A stretch of DNA of 64,000 bases from Klebsiella indica (GCF_005860775.1 NZ_VCHQ01000011.1:124001-188000); one strand, 5' to 3'. Shown: positions 1 to 9,025, numbered from the stretch's first letter. A program made the numbers and translations. The notes: generated by a model not told the origin, from the letters alone.

Positions 1-51
1 CACTGCCCAGGTTCAAAATAACAAGCAAAATAGCCCTAATGGGATAGGCTC

Positions 52-643
52 TTAAGCACTTCCGCATAACAATGAATTCTTCTTATGGCAACGCTTCTGC
101 GCACCGTTGCAGCATAGGGTAATAAAAGTATTACTACTCAAATCTTTGCCAGTGCAATGTCCCAATATAATCGGAAAAAAACACAATAACGTACCGCTGA
201 CGGGAAATAGCGCTGCCTGGCTATCACTACTGTCTTTCATCCCGTTATAAAACCGGTGCAATACTAAAAAAAACGTTAACACGCCATATGCAGACAGTCT
301 CCCGATTGGGGAGATGACGATACCAGACGCAGTATCAATAAAATCAGAAAGGATAATTCGTTTTCCTTTATACGGGGATTGCACTTCCGGATTATCACTG
401 ATTTTATCAACATCGATCGGCACCTGGCATATCTCACCAACCTGATTTCCTGCCAGCACTTGCAATTGCCATCCCGCAAAAAAACATCATTAAATAACGA
501 TTTTTATCAAACAATCCCCTATTAAAGTTACCGTAATTTTTCAATGTAAAGCGTAGCCATGCCGCACAATGCGCGACACTGCAGACATTATCACGGCCAC
601 CTATGCCAGCAGGGTTCTCACTGGCTAATGTTTTATATTTCAT
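52..643 (-). pseudogene. Unknown gene, apparently frameshifted at a poly-A/T run
   Basis: I do not recognise this protein. An ATG at 643 preceded by AAGGA at good spacing opens a frame that ends at 434 (69 aa, MKYKTLASENP...). A second, overlapping frame continues from about 465 to 52. The switch lies at a run of seven A (478-484 on the + strand). Changing that run by one base would join the frames into one protein of about 194 aa. The downstream half has two hydrophobic stretches (around LSAYGVLTFFLVL and LFPVSGTLLCFFPIIL), so a membrane protein is possible. The region is AT-rich compared with the core genes. It could instead be two unrelated shadow frames; no family assignment is offered. 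Confidence 0.4.
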
Positions 644-932
644 GGTCGGTCCTTAATATCAAACCACTCTTCGCGGAAATCCAGTCGTGAATACTCAGCA
701 TAGTTTTAGGGACAAAAAAACAAACCACTTTTCTACGGCGACAGCCATATACACAAGTGGTTTGGGTTTTGCCCGTATGCATAATGCTTAAATACGGTAA
801 CAATCCGATTTTTATTACGCCAGAATACAGCGCTGCTATTTACTGACAGGTTCTGTTCAGCACATTACGAATATCTGCCCTTGCTTGCGGCATTTGATGC
901 CTGAGTTGCAATGCTCGATCAAAAAAACATAG
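644..932. other. Non-coding stretch with a long-armed hairpin
   Basis: No convincing gene. It holds a possible terminator at 730-768: 10-bp arms CAAACCACTT/AAGTGGTTTG around a long loop, with a T-rich tail when read on the minus strand (the + strand shows caaaaaaa before the left arm). Confidence 0.35.
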
Positions 933-1151
933 ATGCTACTCAGGCGTTTTCTTGAGCAGCGATTTTTTGCCTGGCTGGTTATCTTACCCACAGCAGCCAC
1001 GGCTGCGAATGGGATACCATCTACAACCTTTCTGAGCAGTGAAGATCTGTACCTTCGGCTCTTATTGATGACTGTCTCAACAATATTGTTCAATTTTCTG
1101 GCTATCTTCATTTTCTGGGCCCTGAAAACAAAAAAACCAGATGTCCGCTGA
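933..1151 (+). CDS. Small putative membrane protein (72 aa), unknown
   Basis: This is a short frame with enteric-like codon use. The N-terminus resembles a signal sequence (charged MLLRRFLEQR, hydrophobic FFAWLVILPTAATA, then ANG). A second hydrophobic helix near the C-terminus (LLLMTVSTILFNFLAIFIFWAL) is followed by KTKKPD. The stop lies inside a strong hairpin that would serve as terminator. A stop codon sits directly before the ATG and I see no good Shine-Dalgarno sequence, so it may be the tail of a decayed longer gene. A competing minus-strand frame (857-1111) looks less protein-like. Confidence 0.3.
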   Translation: MLLRRFLEQRFFAWLVILPTAATAANGIPSTTFLSSEDLYLRLLLMTVSTILFNFLAIFIFWALKTKKPDVR

Positions 1152-1175
1152 CATCAGCGAACATCTGGTTTTGCC
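1134..1175. terminator. Bidirectional hairpin terminator
   Basis: AAACCAGATGT and ACATCTGGTTT form an 11-bp stem closed by a small inner hairpin, with A-rich flank on the left and TTTT on the right, so it could stop transcription from either side. Confidence 0.6.
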
Positions 1176-1690
1176 TGCGGTAACGCAGTAACAATCCAAC
1201 GGAGATCAGCATACACATCAATAGCACTACCTCAATATAAACGATATTAAAACGTGATAGAGATCGAGATATGTATGCAATATTTCAATCTAAACAGGCA
1301 GGGGAATCCCAGGATTTGCAGAAATGGATAAAGAGGACAATCGCCAGAACATTCCTGAGTTGGTGAGATCCCCGGTTGAGCGTGGGTAACCCGGGGCGGT
1401 AATAATAGCGCCTCTGACCGGGCAAGAGAGCGCGCGAGGGTGAATCAGGCAGGCAAACCAGGATGTTTATAGTGAAAGCGATAAACCTGTCTTACCGTTG
1501 ATTCTGATGAGCCATGTCTGGCCCTGTTAGTCGGGCAATGAATGATATTTGTCGGCAGGGTTACCGTCCTGAACTTCTGAGGATGACTCGCTTCGCTCGC
1601 CCTTCGGGCAACGCAACGCGTTGTGCAAATTTGTTCCCGACTATTTTGTCAGCCCGAATCTGCCGCAGGTTCGAATCTTATACATCGCAG
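1176..1690. other. Region without recognisable genes left of the tRNA operon
   Basis: No supported coding region. It contains a partial copy (about 1583-1611) of the hairpin found in the tRNA-Lys spacers. At 1664-1676 it also holds a 13-bp exact inverted copy of the tRNA-Lys T-arm sequence seen at 1742-1754. Short open frames here are not protein-like. Confidence 0.5.
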
Positions 1691-1697
1691 ATAGCAA

Positions 1698-1725
1698 AAA
1701 AGCGCCTTTAGGGCGCCTTTTTACA
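1698..1725 (-). terminator. Terminator of the tRNA-Lys/Val operon
   Basis: Read on the minus strand, GGCGCC-CTAAA-GGCGCT with flanking A and T runs makes a classical intrinsic terminator just after the last tRNA-Lys. Confidence 0.85.
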
Positions 1726-1726
1726 T

Positions 1727-1802
1727 TGGTGGGTCGTGCAGGATTCGAACCTGCGACCAATTGATTAAAAGTCAACTGCTCTACCAACTGAGCTAACGAC
1801 CC
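1727..1802 (-). tRNA. tRNA-Lys (UUU), last of the operon
   Basis: This is a 76-nt cloverleaf starting GGGTCGTTAGC and ending in the encoded CCA, with anticodon TTT inside GACTTTTAATC and T-loop GTTCGAATC. It is identical in sequence to the three other tRNA-Lys copies here. It is the promoter-distal gene, directly followed by the operon terminator. Confidence 0.97.
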
Positions 1803-1835
1803 CTTGCGGGATTTTACTGCTTTAATCATTCAGGA

Positions 1836-1921
1836 TGGTGGGTCGTGCAGGATGACTCGGCTTCGCCTCGCCCTTCGGGCCGCTGCTGACGCAACGTTAT
1901 CCTTCACGTTCTCTACCAGTA
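1836..1921 (-). repeat. tRNA-Lys spacer repeat, copy 1
   Basis: This spacer repeat begins (on the + strand) with an 18-nt copy of the tRNA-Lys 3' end including CCA (1836-1853). A GC-rich hairpin (cggcttcgcctcgcccttcgggccg) follows, then the gacgcaacgttatcctt block shared with the other spacers. Confidence 0.75.
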
Positions 1922-1935
1922 ACCACCTTTAAAAC

Positions 1936-2011
1936 TGGTGGGTCGTGCAGGATTCGAACCTGCGACCAATTGATTAAAAGTCAACTGCTCTACCAACTGA
2001 GCTAACGACCC
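1936..2011 (-). tRNA. tRNA-Lys (UUU)
   Basis: This is the same 76-nt sequence as the other tRNA-Lys genes, with anticodon TTT and encoded CCA. It lies between two copies of the spacer repeat within the minus-strand operon. Confidence 0.97.
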
Positions 2012-2056
2012 ATATGGGTGTTACCTGAAAGATTTTACTTGCTACCAATCTAACCC

Positions 2057-2156
2057 TGGCGGTGGTGCAGGATGACCAGGCTTCGCCTTGCCTTTCGTGC
2101 CGTTACTCGCGCAACGTTATTCTTTACGCTTTACTTTCGCGTTCCACCAGAATAAT
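2057..2156 (-). repeat. tRNA-Lys spacer repeat, copy 2 (diverged)
   Basis: This has the same layout as the other copies: a decayed tRNA 3' end (tggcggtggtgcaggat, 2057-2073), then the hairpin aggcttcgccttgcc, then gcgcaacgttattcttta and gcgttccaccag next to the following tRNA-Lys. Confidence 0.7.
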
Positions 2157-2232
2157 TGGTGGGTCGTGCAGGATTCGAACCTGCGACCAATTGATTAAAA
2201 GTCAACTGCTCTACCAACTGAGCTAACGACCC
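2157..2232 (-). tRNA. tRNA-Lys (UUU)
   Basis: This 76-nt tRNA-Lys has anticodon TTT and encoded CCA. It is separated from the preceding tRNA-Val by only three bases, as expected for genes processed from one transcript. Confidence 0.97.
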
Positions 2233-2235
2233 GAG

Positions 2236-2311
2236 TGGTGGGTGATGACGGGATCGAACCGCCGACCCCCTCCTTGTAAGGGAGGTGCTCTCCCAGCTGA
2301 GCTAATCACCC
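2236..2311 (-). tRNA. tRNA-Val (UAC)
   Basis: This 76-nt tRNA begins GGGTGATTAGCTCAG, with anticodon TAC in CCTTACAAGG, T-loop GTTCGATCC and encoded CCA. E. coli has two valine genes in the matching operon; here only this one is present. Confidence 0.96.
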
Positions 2312-2337
2312 GATACTGCGCTGGATACATCTTTTAG

Positions 2338-2438
2338 TGGTGAGTCGTGCAGGATGACTCGGCTTCGCCTCGCCCTACGGGCTGTTGCTGACGCAACATT
2401 ATCCTTTACGTTTTACTCTCGCGTTCCACCAGAACAAT
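2338..2438 (-). repeat. tRNA-Lys spacer repeat, copy 3
   Basis: It starts with a near copy of the tRNA-Lys 3' end (tggtgagtcgtgcaggat, 2338-2355), followed by the hairpin ggcttcgcctcgccctacgggc, the gacgcaacattatcctttacg block and gcgttccaccag abutting the next tRNA-Lys. Confidence 0.75.
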
Positions 2439-2514
2439 TGGTGGGTCGTGCAGGATTCGAACCTGCGACCAATTGATTAAAAGTCAACTGCTCTACCAAC
2501 TGAGCTAACGACCC
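2439..2514 (-). tRNA. lysT: tRNA-Lys (UUU), first of the operon
   Basis: This is the promoter-proximal tRNA-Lys of the operon: 76 nt, anticodon TTT, encoded CCA. By position it matches lysT of E. coli. Confidence 0.95.
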
Positions 2515-2566
2515 ACTCTTTTCTGTCGCCCGGGGCTTGTTTGATATCCCCTGGCAACGGCGGCAT

Positions 2567-2594
2567 ATATTACTGATTTCAGAATTCAGCGCAA
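2567..2594 (-). promoter_or_regulatory. Promoter of the tRNA operon
   Basis: On the minus strand TTGCGC (2594-2589) and TAATAT (2572-2567) are 16 bp apart. A GC-rich discriminator follows (ATGCCGCCG), typical of stringently controlled stable-RNA promoters. Confidence 0.6.
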
Positions 2595-2642
2595 CAAGAA
2601 TTTAGAGAAAGATCACTTAACTGCTTAGGATTCATGCGACAA

Positions 2643-2670
2643 GACCAGAAATAACGCGATTTCTGGTCAT
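2643..2670 (-). terminator. Terminator after cpoB
   Basis: GACCAGAAAT and ATTTCTGGTC form a 10-bp stem just after the cpoB stop, followed by TTGT on the minus strand. It separates the tol-pal operon from the tRNA operon. Confidence 0.65.
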
Positions 2671-2677
2671 GGCATAA

Positions 2678-3463
2678 TCATCCCAGGGCGTTAAGGCGTT
2701 TTTGCGCTTGTTTCGCGCCATCGGTGCCAGGATATTTACTGATCACTTGCTGATAAACCGCCTTCGCTTTTGCAGTATCACCTTTGTCCTGCATAATTAC
2801 CCCAACTTTAAACATCGCATCGGGTGCCTTCGGGGATTTCGGGTATTTTTTGACCACAGAAGCAAAATAGTACGCCGCGTCATCTTTTTTCCCCTGGTTA
2901 TAATTCAGCTGACCAAGCCAGTAGTTGGCATTTGGTTGATAAGTTGAATCAGGGTACTTCTTAATGAAATTCTGAAACGCTGCCATCGCATCGTTCTGGC
3001 GGGAAGAATCCCTCACCAGGGCGATAGCCGCATTGTAATCGGTATTTGCATCTCCCGTTTGCACCGGAACGCCTGAGGAGGCCGCAGGCGCAGTCTGAGG
3101 GGCTGCCGCCCCCTGCGCCGCTGCTGAGGGCTGTCCCCCCGCAGCTGCGCCACCGCTACTCAGTCCGTCAATCTGTTGCAGGATCTGCTTCTGGCGCTCA
3201 ACAACCTGATTCAGTTGATATTGATTTTCCTGAATTTGACCGCGCAGGGAGTCGATATCGGACTGGTTATCAGAAAGCTGTTGCTGGAGTTGGGTTAAAA
3301 GCTGGCTGTGAGCATTAGAAATACGCTCAAGTTGAGTGACGCGGTCTTCGACCGAGCCTGAGCCGACACTACTGATTGGCGCCTGAGCAAAAGCGGCCCA
3401 GGGGGCCGCTATGCCAACCAGTAACGACAGACTCAACAGATGATGTCTGAAGTTACTGCTCAT
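2678..3463 (-). CDS. cpoB: Cell division coordinator CpoB (YbgF)
   Basis: This is a periplasmic protein that links peptidoglycan synthesis by PBP1B with Tol-driven outer-membrane constriction; in E. coli it binds TolA. The sequence shows a signal peptide (about 1-26, cleavage near AFA-QAP). A heptad-rich coiled coil (about 35-95, VEDRVTQLERI...) forms the trimerisation/TolA-binding part. An Ala/Gly/Pro linker (about 100-130) leads to C-terminal TPR repeats (about 138-261). Its length of 261 aa is normal. It is the last gene of the tol-pal operon, 9 bp after pal. Confidence 0.95.
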   Translation of the reverse strand: MSSNFRHHLLSLSLLVGIAAPWAAFAQAPISSVGSGSVEDRVTQLERISNAHSQLLTQLQQQLSDNQSDIDSLRGQIQENQYQLNQVVERQKQILQQIDGLSSGGAAAGGQPSAAAQGAAAPQTAPAASSGVPVQTGDANTDYNAAIALVRDSSRQNDAMAAFQNFIKKYPDSTYQPNANYWLGQLNYNQGKKDDAAYYFASVVKKYPKSPKAPDAMFKVGVIMQDKGDTAKAKAVYQQVISKYPGTDGAKQAQKRLNALG

Positions 3464-3472
3464 GCAATTCTC

Positions 3473-3997
<525 letters not shown>

Positions 3998-4031
3998 TTA
4001 TTTGATTCCTTTAGTAATCAATTATTTATTA

Positions 4032-5324
4032 TCACAGATACGGCGACCAGGCAGGTGATTTAACCTGTCCATCAGTTGCCGGAAGACGCGCCTTGAAACG
4101 CCCATCTGTAGAAACCAGATTCAGCACGGAACCCATCCCCTGAGAAGAGCTGTAGATTACCATAGTGCCGTTAGGTGCCAGACTTGGCGTTTCATCCAAA
4201 AACGTTGATGTGAGAACCTGCACAGCACCCGTTTCCAGATCTTGTTTAGCAATGTGCTGCTGACCATTGGCCGAGCTTACCATTACCATCGTTTTACCAT
4301 CAGCGCTCACGTCCGCATCCTGGTTTTGCGACCCTTCCCAGGTAATGCGCTGCGGCGTGCCGCCATTAATATTGACTTTATACACCTGCGGACGACCGGC
4401 CTGGTCGGAAGTAAAGGCCAGGTTCTGGCTATCCGGAAACCAGCTTGGCTCTGTGTTATTACTGCGACCATCGGTCACCTGACGAATCTGACCCGAAGCA
4501 AGATCCATCACGTACAGGTTCAGACTACCCGTTTTCGACAGGGCGAAAGCCAGTTTGCTGCCGTCCGGGGAGAACGCGGGCGCGCCGTTATGACGCGGGA
4601 ACGACGCAACCTGACGGACAGCGGCGGTAGTCAGCGACTGAATTACCAGCGCCGAACGACCGCTTTCGAAGGTAACGTAAGCCAGTTTGGAGCCATCCGG
4701 AGACCAGGCCGGAGACATCAGCGGCTGGCTTGAACGCTTGACAAGAAACTGGTTGTAGCCATCGTAATCGGATACGCGCAGCTCATACGGGAACTGGCCG
4801 CCGTTGGTCTGCACAACGTATGCGATACGGGTACGGAAGGCGCCCTTAATGCCGGTCAGCTTCTCAAATACCGCATCGCTGGCAGCATGCGCCGCATAGC
4901 GCAGATACTGTTTAGTCACTTTAAATGTGTTCTGCGCCAGCACGGTACCCGGCGCGCCGCCGGTATCAACCAGCTGATATGCCACGTTGTAAGAACCGTC
5001 CGGGTTTTGCGTCACCTGGCCGACAACCACGGCGTCAATACCCAGCGCAGACCATGCCGCAGGCTGCACTTCCTGAGCGCTACCCGGCTGCTGAGGCAGG
5101 CGAGAGCGATCCAGCGGGTTAAACTTGCCGCTATTGCGCAGGTCAGCCGCCACGATCCCCCCCACATCCGCCGGCGCGGCACCCTGCCCCGCCCACTGGA
5201 ACGGCACAACGCCGATCGGGCGCGCCGAGTCAACCCCCTGGGTTATCTCGATACGGACTTCTGCGTGCAACACCGCCGCCCACAGCATTAAAAAACCAAA
5301 TGCTACTCGTAATGCCTGCTTCAT
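4032..5324 (-). CDS. tolB: Tol-Pal system translocation protein TolB
   Basis: This periplasmic beta-propeller protein binds Pal and TolA. It has a signal peptide (about 1-21, ending VLHA-EVRI), an N-terminal alpha/beta domain, and C-terminal WD-like/TolB repeats with recurring [28 protein letters not shown] motifs. Two ATGs are adjacent. The second (5324) is chosen because GGGAG lies too close to the first and the E. coli protein begins MKQALRV. Length is 430 aa as in E. coli. Confidence 0.96.
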   Translation of the reverse strand: MKQALRVAFGFLMLWAAVLHAEVRIEITQGVDSARPIGVVPFQWAGQGAAPADVGGIVAADLRNSGKFNPLDRSRLPQQPGSAQEVQPAAWSALGIDAVVVGQVTQNPDGSYNVAYQLVDTGGAPGTVLAQNTFKVTKQYLRYAAHAASDAVFEKLTGIKGAFRTRIAYVVQTNGGQFPYELRVSDYDGYNQFLVKRSSQPLMSPAWSPDGSKLAYVTFESGRSALVIQSLTTAAVRQVASFPRHNGAPAFSPDGSKLAFALSKTGSLNLYVMDLASGQIRQVTDGRSNNTEPSWFPDSQNLAFTSDQAGRPQVYKVNINGGTPQRITWEGSQNQDADVSADGKTMVMVSSANGQQHIAKQDLETGAVQVLTSTFLDETPSLAPNGTMVIYSSSQGMGSVLNLVSTDGRFKARLPATDGQVKSPAWSPYL

Positions 5325-5428
5325 CATATCTCCCTTATCCGGGCTGAAAACCCATGATAATTTAGCAGAATGTTAACAAACTCAAATACACAAAACTACC
5401 AAAACCCCGTGACGACAGAGATTGGTTT

Positions 5429-5448
5429 TTCCCCGCCGAAGCGGGGAA
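5429..5448. promoter_or_regulatory. Hairpin between tolA and tolB
   Basis: TTCCCCGC-CGAA-GCGGGGAA is a perfect 8-bp stem. No T run follows on the minus strand, so it looks like a processing/stability hairpin rather than a full terminator. Confidence 0.4.
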
Positions 5449-5453
5449 GATCA

Positions 5454-6716
5454 CTACAATTTAAAGTCCAGTGTCGCATTTTTTATTTTTTCATAAACAG
5501 CCTGACTTGGCGGTTTAGGAATAGTCGCAGTTCTCGCGGCGGTCAACGCAGCCTGGCAAAGCGAAGGATCGCCGCCCTCAGACGTTATGTCCTTTAAAGT
5601 GCCGTCGGGTGCAAGGTTTATATGCAATACGCACCGTTTGCCCTGATACAGACTTGCATCATACAGACGACGCTGAATCGCAACCTGAATTTGCCTGGCA
5701 TAGGCACTTATGTCAGCCCCGTTATCACCGCCGTTTGCGCCAGAAGTCCCTGAATCTTTGGAAGGCTGCCCCTTCCCTTTAGCGCCCCCGCCCGATTTCG
5801 GCGCATTCTTACCGGAGCTCAGGTCGCCAAGGAGATCGTCAACGCCAGTGGCTTCTTTCGCCGCAGCGGCTTTCTTCGCGGCGGCGGCTTTAGCTGCAGC
5901 GGCTTTAGCCGCTTTCTCAGCAGCGGCCTTCTCTGCCGCAGCCGCTTTAGCAGCGGCGGCTTTCTCAGCGGCAGCTTTCTGCGCGGCGGCTTTTTCTGCT
6001 GCCGCTTTTTCTGCTGCGGCCTGTTTAGCCGCTTCCTGTTGAGCTTTTTTCTCTGCCTGTTGCTGCGCTTTCTTCTCGGCTTCCTGCTGAGCTTTCTTCG
6101 CCGCCTCAGCTTCGGCTTTCTTCTGCGCATCCGCAGCCGCTTTCGCCGCTTCCGCTTCGGCCTGTTTCTTCGCATCAGCCGCGGCTTTGGCCGCCGCGGC
6201 CGCTGCTGCTTTCGCCTGGGCTTCCGCCTTCGCTTTCGCATCCGCTGCGGCTTTGGCGGCGGCTTCCTGCGCCGCTTTCGCCTGCGCGTCCGCTTTCGCC
6301 TTCGCTTCAGCGGCAGCTTTGGCTGCCGCTTCTTCGGCCTGCTTCTGCTGTTCTTTCGCTTCTTTAGCCGCTTCCTGCGCCTGCAGACGTTCTTGTTCCA
6401 GCTGTTTTAGCCGCTCCTGCTCGGCTCCCTGCTTTTCACGTAACTCTTCCGCCTGCTGTTGAGCCTGCTTTTCACGCTGTTCAGCGGCGCGGCGGGCGCT
6501 GGCCTGCTGCTGCTGCTCGCGGTTGTAGTTATCCACGACCGCGCCCGGATCAACCATTACCGCGTCAATAGAAGAACCACCGCCGCCGCCGGCTGATGTA
6601 TCCAGATGCTCGTCAAACGAACTCCAGATCAGTAACGCTATCAATACGATATGCAGCGCGACTGAAACGATGATCGCTCGTTTAAGCTTGTCGTTTTGTT
6701 CGGTTGCCTTTGACAC
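5454..6716 (-). CDS. tolA: Tol-Pal inner-membrane protein TolA
   Basis: TolA spans the envelope, coupling the proton-driven TolQR motor to TolB-Pal; phage and colicins use it for entry. It has one N-terminal membrane helix (about 14-34, AIIVSVALHIVLIALLIWSS) and a Gly linker. A very long Ala/Lys/Glu helix (about 70-290) is made of imperfect KAAAEAKA-type repeats. A globular C-terminal domain (about 325-420) contains ISAYARQIQVAIQRRLY and the paired cysteines CVLHI/SLCQA. Total 420 aa; the repeat domain is the part expected to vary between strains. Confidence 0.97.
   Translation of the reverse strand: MSKATEQNDKLKRAIIVSVALHIVLIALLIWSSFDEHLDTSAGGGGGSSIDAVMVDPGAVVDNYNREQQQQASARRAAEQREKQAQQQAEELREKQGAEQERLKQLEQERLQAQEAAKEAKEQQKQAEEAAAKAAAEAKAKADAQAKAAQEAAAKAAADAKAKAEAQAKAAAAAAAKAAADAKKQAEAEAAKAAADAQKKAEAEAAKKAQQEAEKKAQQQAEKKAQQEAAKQAAAEKAAAEKAAAQKAAAEKAAAAKAAAAEKAAAEKAAKAAAAKAAAAKKAAAAKEATGVDDLLGDLSSGKNAPKSGGGAKGKGQPSKDSGTSGANGGDNGADISAYARQIQVAIQRRLYDASLYQGKRCVLHINLAPDGTLKDITSEGGDPSLCQAALTAARTATIPKPPSQAVYEKIKNATLDFKL
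5860..6330 (-). repeat. Ala/Lys-rich coding repeats in tolA
   Basis: Degenerate short tandem repeats encode KAAAE/KAAAD/KKAEAEA units of the TolA helix. The matching opposite-strand frames are low-complexity shadows, not genes. Confidence 0.7.
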
Positions 6717-6821
6717 TATCGGTTCCCAAAAACTGTTCGCCTGTTCCCGTTATACTATGCCGACCACGAAACGGTTTCGTCCCATAGTCAACATTCTGGC
6801 GGGCGTGTATATCCCGAGCGA

Positions 6822-7250
6822 TTAGATCGGCTTAGTCATCAAGCCAACCGATTTAACCCCTGCGCTGTGCAACAGGTTAAGCGCTTTAATAATCTCATCG
6901 TAGGGCACCTCTTTGGCGCCACCAATCAGGAACACCGTTTTTTCATTCGCCTCAAGTCGGCGCCTGGCTTCGGCAATCACCTGTTCCGGCGGCAGTTGCG
7001 ACAGCGTCTCAGCGCCCACTTTCACGCTATACTGCCCAACACCGGAAACTTCAACGATCACTGGCGGATCGTCGTTGCTTTTCACCGTTTGCGATTCCGT
7101 TGCGTCCGGCAGGTCGACCTCTACGCTCTGCGTAATGATCGGCGCAGTCGCCATAAAGATCAGCAACAGCACCAACAGAACATCCAGCAGCGGAACGATA
7201 TTGATCTCGGACTTCAGTTCGCGACGCCCGCGTCCACGTGCTCTGGCCAT
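6822..7250 (-). CDS. tolR: Tol-Pal proton-channel subunit TolR
   Basis: TolR is an inner-membrane ExbD-family protein that forms the motor with TolQ. One membrane helix (about 18-38, IVPLLDVLLVLLLIFMATAP) contains the proton-carrying Asp in LLDVLLV. A periplasmic domain follows to residue 142. Length is normal. It starts 3 bp after tolQ ends, and a gap of about 105 bp separates it from tolA. Confidence 0.97.
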   Translation of the reverse strand: MARARGRGRRELKSEINIVPLLDVLLVLLLIFMATAPIITQSVEVDLPDATESQTVKSNDDPPVIVEVSGVGQYSVKVGAETLSQLPPEQVIAEARRRLEANEKTVFLIGGAKEVPYDEIIKALNLLHSAGVKSVGLMTKPI

Positions 7251-7253
7251 GGC

Positions 7254-8347
<1,094 letters not shown>

Positions 8348-8454
8348 TTTACATCCCGGTAATGCAACAAAAGGTTAGTGCTTTCAAACTTCGCTACTAT
8401 ACGCGCGGCAATCGTGGTTTGGAATGGGGGAAAGTAAACGACGAGTAAATTTTT

Positions 8455-8474
8455 ATGGGCTTATGCAAGCCCAT
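8455..8474. promoter_or_regulatory. Hairpin between ybgE and ybgC
   Basis: ATGGGCTT-ATGC-AAGCCCAT is an 8-bp perfect stem in the gap between the cyd and tol operons. On the minus strand AAAAATTT follows it. It could end cyd transcription, but the tail is weak. The tol-pal promoter should lie in the same 149-bp gap. Confidence 0.4.
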
Positions 8475-8496
8475 ACAGTTACCAGAAACTTCTTAT

Positions 8497-8781
8497 TCAA
8501 AAGAAGAAAAAGAACAGGCCCAAAACGAGCACAATATCAGCGATAAGTGGACAAAAAATTCCCTGCCAGTGAATGGTTCGCGGGCGAAAACCCACGCCGT
8601 GGATCACACCCGCACAAACGGCCCACATCAGCAGGAAACCGTGCCAGATCTCCAGCTCGCTGGTTTTTGCCGCAAAACGCGACGGGTCCCAGAAGATGCA
8701 GCCCGCTAACAGCAGCGCCATCAATAAGGAAAGCGCCCTTAACGGGCGCTTGTCCATTATCGCATACATATACTTTATCAT
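8497..8781 (-). CDS. ybgE: Cyd operon membrane protein YbgE, with altered N-terminus
   Basis: This is a small membrane protein of the cytochrome bd operon with about three hydrophobic segments (ALSLLMALLLAGCIF; GFLLMWAVCAGVIHGVG; IADIVLVLGLFFFFF). From MDKRPLRAL onward it matches E. coli YbgE closely. The present start (ATG at 8781, with GAGG 8 bases upstream) and the first four codons lie inside an ERIC repeat. The ancestral start ATGAGTATTATC is still visible at 8912, overlapping the cydX stop. The role of YbgE is unclear in any species. Confidence 0.85.
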   Translation of the reverse strand: MIKYMYAIMDKRPLRALSLLMALLLAGCIFWDPSRFAAKTSELEIWHGFLLMWAVCAGVIHGVGFRPRTIHWQGIFCPLIADIVLVLGLFFFFF

Positions 8782-8891
8782 TCACGACGCCTCTTTGTTG
8801 GCTACGTCTGCTTACCCCAGTCACTTACTTGTGTAAGCTCCTGGGGATTCACAGACTTGCCGCCTCGATGCAACCCGAATGATTTCGTATA
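8769..8891 (-). repeat. ERIC element inserted in the 5' end of ybgE
   Basis: This is a 123-bp imperfect palindrome with the ERIC core (GTGAATCCCCAGGAGCTTAC and AAGTAAGTGACTGGGG on the minus strand), ending in TATA on both sides. It lies between the cydX stop and the conserved body of ybgE. Confidence 0.9.
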
Positions 8892-8911
8892 TCGCATCAC
8901 GATAATACTCA

Positions 8912-9025
8912 TCAGTGTTCTTCTTTACCTGCTTTGGTGGCTTCCACGTGCTCAAGCGCCAGCGCGGTAATCACCCCAAAAGCACAGGCAAGAAGCGTTC
9001 CCAAAATCCATGCGAAATACCACAT
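8912..9025 (-). CDS. cydX: Cytochrome bd-I subunit CydX (37 aa)
   Basis: This one-helix accessory subunit stabilises the haem-bearing CydAB oxidase. The reading MWYFAWILGTLLACAFGV continues ITALALEHVEATKAGKEEH and matches E. coli CydX in length and sequence. It starts 15 bp after cydB. Its TGA overlaps the ATG of the ancestral ybgE start by one base. Confidence 0.95.
   Translation of the reverse strand: MWYFAWILGTLLACAFGVITALALEHVEATKAGKEEH

Noticed and set aside
1514-1711. 65-codon frame near the tRNA operon
   Set aside because: It runs through a spacer repeat and the tRNA terminator; not credible as a gene.
5710-6462. Long + strand Ala/Phe-rich frames opposite tolA
   Set aside because: They are antisense shadows of the TolA Ala/Lys repeats.
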